A stretch of 8,059 bases of DNA from Parcubacteria group bacterium GW2011_GWB1_37_13 (GTDB taxonomy: Bacteria > Patescibacteriota > Minisyncoccia > Phycocordibacterales > UBA9973), in NCBI GenBank assembly GCA_000990145.1, contig LBSW01000015.1, positions 1 to 8,059 on the forward strand. Reading direction: 5' to 3'. This document shows positions 4,930 through 8,059 of the stretch, in pieces. Under the pieces are notes generated by a model, which worked only from the letters and a program-made list of their open reading frames with translations, had not been told where the DNA came from and did not search any database. The translations under genes and the position numbers were made by a program. The first letter of the stretch is position 1. Every line of letters starts with the position of its first letter.

Positions 4930-5397
4930 ATGAAATTTCTTGGCATTGATTATGGAACAAAAAGAATTGGTCTGGCAATTTCAGATGAAAATGGCATCCT
5001 AGCTTTTCCAAAAGAAATCTTAACAAATGATACGAATACTTTTAAAAAGATTGAAGAAATTATAGCAGAAGAAAGTATAGAAGAATTTGTAATAGGGGAG
5101 TCGGTGGATTTTTCCGGAAAATTAAACATACTCTCAGCAAGGATTGAAATATTTATTTCAAAACTTAAGAAAAAATTTAAACTGCCCGTTCATAAGCAAA
5201 AAGAATTTTTGACATCAGTTGAGGCTCGTCGAGGAAAAAACAGGAAAGCTCAATTGAGTCCGCCACAAGCGCATAGTAAAAAAAAGCAGATTAAAAACGG
5301 CCGAATAGATGCTTCTGCCGCCGCGCTCATTTTACAACGATATTTAGATAAGAAAAATCAGCAAAACAATAGCAACAAGCTGCACAATGTTGTATAA
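4930..5397 (+). CDS. ruvX: RuvX/YqgF-family RNase H-fold nuclease (putative pre-16S rRNA nuclease)
   Basis: A cytoplasmic RNase H-like nuclease of the YqgF family, linked in other bacteria to 5' maturation of 16S rRNA and possibly to Holliday-junction handling. The 155 residues (E. coli YqgF has 138) begin FLGIDYGTKRIGLAISD, the hallmark first strand-loop with catalytic Asp7. The second acidic position falls in KEFLTSVEARR: Glu92 aligns with the Glu of the usual DERLTS motif, but the preceding Asp is Lys and the Arg is Phe. The third is Asp127 in RIDASAAALILQRYL. The family's IGxPxxxxG segment is IGESVDFSG (55-63), with Glu replacing Pro. A basic segment (102-125) precedes the last helix, and a polar Asn/Gln tail follows it (143-152). 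The stop codon TAA lies inside the -10 box of the pil operon. There is no Shine-Dalgarno. Confidence 0.9.
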   Translation: MKFLGIDYGTKRIGLAISDENGILAFPKEILTNDTNTFKKIEEIIAEESIEEFVIGESVDFSGKLNILSARIEIFISKLKKKFKLPVHKQKEFLTSVEARRGKNRKAQLSPPQAHSKKKQIKNGRIDASAAALILQRYLDKKNQQNNSNKLHNVV

Positions 5398-5398
5398 T
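5393..5398 (+). promoter_or_regulatory. -10 box of the pil operon, overlapping the ruvX stop codon
   Basis: A perfect TATAAT contains the TAA stop of ruvX (5395-5397) and lies six bases before the ATG at 5405. A transcript from here would start on that ATG and be leaderless. No convincing -35 box is found 16-18 bases upstream (5369-5376), so strength is uncertain; readthrough from ruvX could also express pilM. Confidence 0.4.
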
Positions 5399-5404
5399 GC
5401 CACT

Positions 5405-6499
5405 ATGTCTCTCAATTTGTTTGACAGATTTTTCAACAGATTTTTTCCAGCGCCCTCTTTTATCGCTATGCCTACTTTTGGTTTGGATATAGGAGATGAA
5501 TCTCTGAAATTTATGGAACTTGTCAGTGAAAAGAATGGTATTCAAGTCGGCCGGCACGGAGAACGCACTGTGCCGCCTGGTATTATCGAGTCGGGAAAGA
5601 TTAAAAATCCAAAACGGATGGAGGAAATTTTAATAAAGCTTAGAGATGAAGTTGGATTGAAATCTGTGCGTGTTTCTCTGCCAGAAGAACAGGTATACCT
5701 TTTTAAACTCCGATTGGAAAAATCAGGCTTGGTGCATATCAGGGAAAGTATAGAGCTTGTTCTTGAAGAGCATGTACCGCTTCAGGCGCCCGAGGCCATC
5801 TTTGATTATGAAATTATTTCCGAAGATGCAAAAAGTTTAGAAATTCAAGTCGCTACTATTCCAAAAAATGTGATTGAGAATTATCTTTCTATATTTAAGA
5901 ATGCTCGCATATTGGTCCAATCATTTGAACTTGAAGCGCAGGCGATTTGCAGGTCTGTTGTTAAAAAGGGCGATCTTGAAACTTATATGATCGTGGATTT
6001 TGGAGAAAAACGCACAGGTATTTTTATTATATCTCGTGGCGTTGCCATGTTTACTTCAACGCTCGATGTGGGAGGAGTGATGCTTAATAGTATGATTGCT
6101 AAAAATTTCAAAATAAGCCTAGAAGAAGCGGAAAAAATGAAACGAAAATACGGCCTAGAACGCAATACTCCAAATAAAGAACTATTCTCCGTGCTTTTAA
6201 ACAGCGTTTCTATTTTACGCGATGAGTTGGTAAAACACTTTTTATATTGGCACACGCACAAAGATGAAGAAGGCAAAAACAATCCGTCAATTAATAAAAT
6301 TATTCTTTGCGGCGGAGATTCTAATTTGATAGGACTCGTTGATTATCTTTCTGTCAGTATGAAAACTAGGGTAGAGATGGCAAATGTTTGGATTAATATA
6401 GTAAACACGGAAGGTTATATTCCAGATATAAATTTTAAACAAGCGCTTTCGTTTGCGGCTGCCCTAGGACTTACCTTGAGAAATTTTGAAAATGATTAA
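5405..6499 (+). CDS. pilM: Type IV pilus assembly protein PilM
   Basis: PilM is an actin-like cytoplasmic ATP-binding protein that docks the N-terminal tail of PilN and helps couple the pilus motor to the inner-membrane complex. The 364-residue product has the actin-fold signatures: phosphate-1 loop FGLDIGDESLKFMEL (about 25-39), phosphate-2 loop MIVDFGEKRTGIFII (about 195-209), and adenosine motif IILCGGDSNLIGL (about 299-311). Between them is the PilM domain with SLPEEQVYLFKLRL. The first 22 residues are Phe-rich and probably form an amphipathic or membrane-touching helix. The frame is open from an ATG at 5387, but I choose 5405 because the six codons before it overlap the ruvX end and a -10 box. 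pilN follows after a 3-base gap. No PilB, PilC, PilT or pilin gene is in the window. Confidence 0.92.
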   Translation: MSLNLFDRFFNRFFPAPSFIAMPTFGLDIGDESLKFMELVSEKNGIQVGRHGERTVPPGIIESGKIKNPKRMEEILIKLRDEVGLKSVRVSLPEEQVYLFKLRLEKSGLVHIRESIELVLEEHVPLQAPEAIFDYEIISEDAKSLEIQVATIPKNVIENYLSIFKNARILVQSFELEAQAICRSVVKKGDLETYMIVDFGEKRTGIFIISRGVAMFTSTLDVGGVMLNSMIAKNFKISLEEAEKMKRKYGLERNTPNKELFSVLLNSVSILRDELVKHFLYWHTHKDEEGKNNPSINKIILCGGDSNLIGLVDYLSVSMKTRVEMANVWINIVNTEGYIPDINFKQALSFAAALGLTLRNFEND

Positions 6500-6513
6500 T
6501 TTATGATTAATTT
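6492..6513. repeat. 11-bp tandem duplication spanning the pilM/pilN junction
   Basis: ATGATTAATTT occurs twice in perfect succession (6492-6502 and 6503-6513). The first copy holds the pilM stop codon (TAA at 6497-6499), the second holds the pilN start codon and codons for MIN. The duplication therefore carries the boundary between the two genes. Confidence 0.85.
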
Positions 6514-7045
6514 AATTCCCAAAGAAGAAAAAAGAAAAATAATTGTAGATTTTTACCATAAATTTATAATTTTGCTTTTTGTGATTGGCAGTTTTTCTTT
6601 CTTTATTTTCTTTGTCGCGACTCTGCCGTCTTATTTTCTTTCTTCTGTCAAAAATAATATTGTAAATCTTAAACTGGGAACGCAAAAAAATGAACCAATG
6701 CCTCTCATTGATCAGCAAACCCTTCTGGTGATTAAAAATTTGAATAGCAAACTAGATCTAGTGGAAAATGCGGAGAAAAATAAATTTATCATCTCTAAAA
6801 AAGTGATTAATGCTGTCATCTTAAAAAAAGTTCCCAATATCAAAATTACTGATATTTCTTATGAAAGCGATTCGCTGAAAGGCAAAAAAGTAAATATTCA
6901 AGGCATAGCTCCTTCCCGAGAAGTTCTGCTTTCTTTCCGTCAAGCGCTTGAAGACGGTACTGCTTTCAAACAAGTCGATTTGCCGATTTCAAATTTTGTA
7001 AAAGGATCAAATATACAATTTTATTTAAGTTTAGTTCTAGAATAA
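6503..7045 (+). CDS. pilN: Type IV pilus assembly protein PilN
   Basis: PilN is a bitopic inner-membrane protein whose cytoplasmic N-terminus binds PilM and whose extracytoplasmic part pairs with PilO. The 180-residue product begins MINLIPKEEKRK; the NLIP element is the conserved PilM-binding motif (usually NL(L/I)P). A single long hydrophobic helix spans about residues 20-46, then a helical stretch (about 50-95) and a C-terminal ferredoxin-like beta-alpha-beta region (INAVILKKVPNIKITDISY onward). Length is within the family range. It starts three bases after pilM and ends seven bases before pilO, so the three genes are clearly one transcription unit. No Shine-Dalgarno precedes the ATG, so translation probably depends on coupling to pilM. 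Confidence 0.85.
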   Translation: MINLIPKEEKRKIIVDFYHKFIILLFVIGSFSFFIFFVATLPSYFLSSVKNNIVNLKLGTQKNEPMPLIDQQTLLVIKNLNSKLDLVENAEKNKFIISKKVINAVILKKVPNIKITDISYESDSLKGKKVNIQGIAPSREVLLSFRQALEDGTAFKQVDLPISNFVKGSNIQFYLSLVLE

Positions 7046-7052
7046 ATGTAAT

Positions 7053-7601
7053 ATGAATACACAAAGCAACTTTTCCAAAACTCCATTACTTCTTTCCGCG
7101 ATATTTTTCTGTATTTTTTTGTCTACTTTTTTATTTTTACACAGATTGGTAATTAATAATAATGAACGATCGCAATTAAAAGAAAAAGAATGGCAGAATG
7201 AAACATTTAGGCGAGATGAAATAAAGGCGCTTAATCGTTCAGTTGAAACAGTAAAAGAAGAGAAAGCCCGATTGGAAACCCATTTTGCGCAAAGTTCCGA
7301 TATTGTGCCCTTTTTAGATACGATTGAAGAATTGGGGCGCAAAATCGGCGCCAAGGCGGAATTCATTTCTGTTGATATTCTAAAAGACGGCACCGGACTG
7401 ATGGTTTCGATGAAAGCTTCAGGGGCATTTCAGGCTCTTTATAAATTTATAACGCTTTTGGAAAATTCTCCTTATGAACTTGAGTTCATCGAAATGAATA
7501 TGCGAAGAGGAACAGAACCAAATAGCGCGAACAATAAAAACGTTTCAATTTCCAAATGGGATGCGACTTTTAAGATAAAGCTTTTAAGTTTTGTAAAGTG
7601 A
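7053..7601 (+). CDS. pilO: Type IV pilus assembly protein PilO-like
   Basis: PilO forms a heterodimer with PilN outside the cytoplasmic membrane and helps transmit motor state to the pilus. The 182-residue product has a short cytoplasmic tail, one membrane helix (about 11-33), a charged heptad-like helix (about 36-80, rich in Lys, Glu and Arg, likely coiled coil), and a C-terminal alpha/beta domain from VPFLDTIEELGRKIGAKAEF onward. GAFQALYKFITLLENSPYEL (about 124-143) matches the typical PilO-like helix of the ferredoxin-like fold. PilO sequences diverge strongly, so the call rests on architecture and on its place directly after pilN. There is no Shine-Dalgarno. Confidence 0.8.
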   Translation: MNTQSNFSKTPLLLSAIFFCIFLSTFLFLHRLVINNNERSQLKEKEWQNETFRRDEIKALNRSVETVKEEKARLETHFAQSSDIVPFLDTIEELGRKIGAKAEFISVDILKDGTGLMVSMKASGAFQALYKFITLLENSPYELEFIEMNMRRGTEPNSANNKNVSISKWDATFKIKLLSFVK

Positions 7602-7642
7602 ATTACGCGTTAAAATTTTTAGCATTTAGTTGAATAAAAGAT

Positions 7643-7957
7643 ATGATGATAAAATTTTTCAAAAAAGAAAAAAATTTCAAAAAAGAAAAGGAAAGTTTAT
7701 GGTTAAATATAAATTTTTACTGGAAACTAGCTGTCTGTTTTATGTTCCTAATTTTTCTTCTGTCTTTCGTTTTTGGTTACCGCCTTTTTATGCGAATCAA
7801 CAAAGAATCTACTTTTTCAATAGATGACGGCAGTGGTAAGGTTGAAACAGTAAAAAAAGAAGAAATTGAAAAGGTGTTAGAATATTTTTCTCTACGAGAA
7901 CAAAAATCGAATCAAATATTAAATTTTCCCGCACCCGTCATTGACCCATCACTGTAA
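7643..7957 (+). CDS. Small single-helix membrane protein at the end of the pil operon
   Basis: A 104-residue protein with a very basic N-terminus (FKKEK repeated at residues 6-16), one membrane helix (about 27-50), and a 54-residue exterior part that contains a charged helix (KVETVKKEEIEKVLEYF) and ends FPAPVIDPSL. Its position after pilO, 41 bases downstream and on the same strand, is where pilP sits in Gram-negative pilus operons. It lacks a lipobox and the PilP beta-domain, so it is not PilP in sequence. Proteins of this size and shape ending in a proline-containing DPS tail are, as I recall, common after pilO in Parcubacteria. A structural partner of the PilN-PilO dimer is a reasonable inference. 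The ATG at 7643 is followed directly by a second ATG; either could serve. Confidence 0.7.
   Translation: MMIKFFKKEKNFKKEKESLWLNINFYWKLAVCFMFLIFLLSFVFGYRLFMRINKESTFSIDDGSGKVETVKKEEIEKVLEYFSLREQKSNQILNFPAPVIDPSL
7657..7692. repeat. 18-bp A-rich tandem repeat in the small pil-operon gene
   Basis: Two 18-base units, TTTCAAAAAAGAAAAAAA (7657-7674) and TTTCAAAAAAGAAAAGGA (7675-7692), differ at two positions. They encode FKKEKN and FKKEKE in the cytoplasmic tail. The runs of A are potential slippage sites during replication or transcription. Confidence 0.8.
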
Positions 7958-7968
7958 AAGTGTTAATT
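7941..7968 (+). promoter_or_regulatory. Weak candidate promoter of tRNA-Val
   Basis: TTGACC (7941-7946), inside the last codons of the preceding gene, matches the -35 consensus at five of six positions. A poor -10, TTAATT (7963-7968), follows after 16 bases, putting the start about 10 bases before the tRNA. Readthrough from the pil operon is equally possible. Confidence 0.25.
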
Positions 7969-7983
7969 TAAAAGAGTGTTTAC

Positions 7984-8059
7984 GCGCGGTTAGCTCAGTT
8001 GGTAGAGCAACTCATTTACACTGAGAAGGTCGGGGGTTCGAGTCCCTCACCGCGCACCA
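7984..8059 (+). tRNA. tRNA-Val (anticodon TAC), CCA encoded
   Basis: A complete 76-nt cloverleaf ending at the last base of the window. The acceptor arm is GCGCGGT/ACCGCGC and the D arm GCTC/GAGC. The anticodon arm ACTCA/TGAGA surrounds loop TTTACAC with anticodon TAC, and the T arm GGGGG/CCCTC surrounds TTCGAGT; discriminator A and encoded CCA follow. The first pair of the anticodon stem (27-43) is an A-A mismatch, leaving four pairs. Confidence 0.96.

Noticed and set aside
5983..6282. 99-codon minus-strand frame inside pilM
   Set aside because: Shadow of pilM; low-complexity Ser/Phe/Leu-rich translation.
7949..7970. Possible terminator CACT-GTAAA-AGTG at the end of the pil operon
   Set aside because: A 4-bp stem followed by no T-run; too weak to call a terminator.
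1..8059. CRISPR array, insertion sequence, phage or integron features
   Set aside because: No regularly spaced repeats, transposase or integrase motifs, or terminal inverted repeats were seen; the only repeats are short tandem duplications and one palindrome.

Overview
The window looks like a chromosomal piece of a Candidate Phyla Radiation (Patescibacteria, Parcubacteria-like) bacterium. The grounds are indirect: AT-rich compact coding, small hypothetical proteins typical of that group, a minimal pilM-pilN-pilO locus without an outer-membrane secretin gene, and vitamin B12-dependent nucleotide reduction in place of an oxygen-dependent enzyme. No rRNA or other phylogenetic marker is present, so the assignment is inference. 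Stops are read as in the standard bacterial code (TAA, TGA), with tryptophan as TGG.

Left part (1-3700, minus strand): a B12-centred group. In transcription order it holds a small membrane protein resembling an ECF-transporter S component, then (5 nt further) a 751-residue adenosylcobalamin-dependent class II ribonucleotide reductase with an ATP cone (nrdJ), then a small Phd/AbrB-like antitoxin with its own promoter and a palindrome, then a possible gene remnant, and finally a PduO-type cob(I)alamin adenosyltransferase that runs off the left edge. The inferred logic is cobamide uptake, adenosylation, and use in making deoxyribonucleotides.

Middle part (3701-4929): tRNA-Arg with the anticodon GCG (minus), a two-helix membrane protein (minus), a divergent 78-residue hypothetical protein (plus) whose end overlaps a tRNA-Ser(TGA) on the opposite strand.

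Right part (4930-8059, plus strand): ruvX/yqgF, then a type IV pilus assembly block pilM-pilN-pilO plus a small single-helix protein, and a tRNA-Val(TAC) ending exactly at the window edge.

Two themes cut across the window. None of the eleven protein starts has a recognisable Shine-Dalgarno sequence. At five of them a good -10 hexamer lies only 6-9 nt before the ATG, which predicts leaderless or nearly leaderless mRNAs. In the pilM case the -10 box contains the stop codon of ruvX. No CRISPR array, insertion sequence, phage gene, cobalamin riboswitch or convincing intrinsic terminator was seen. No gene-free stretch exceeds 300 bases.
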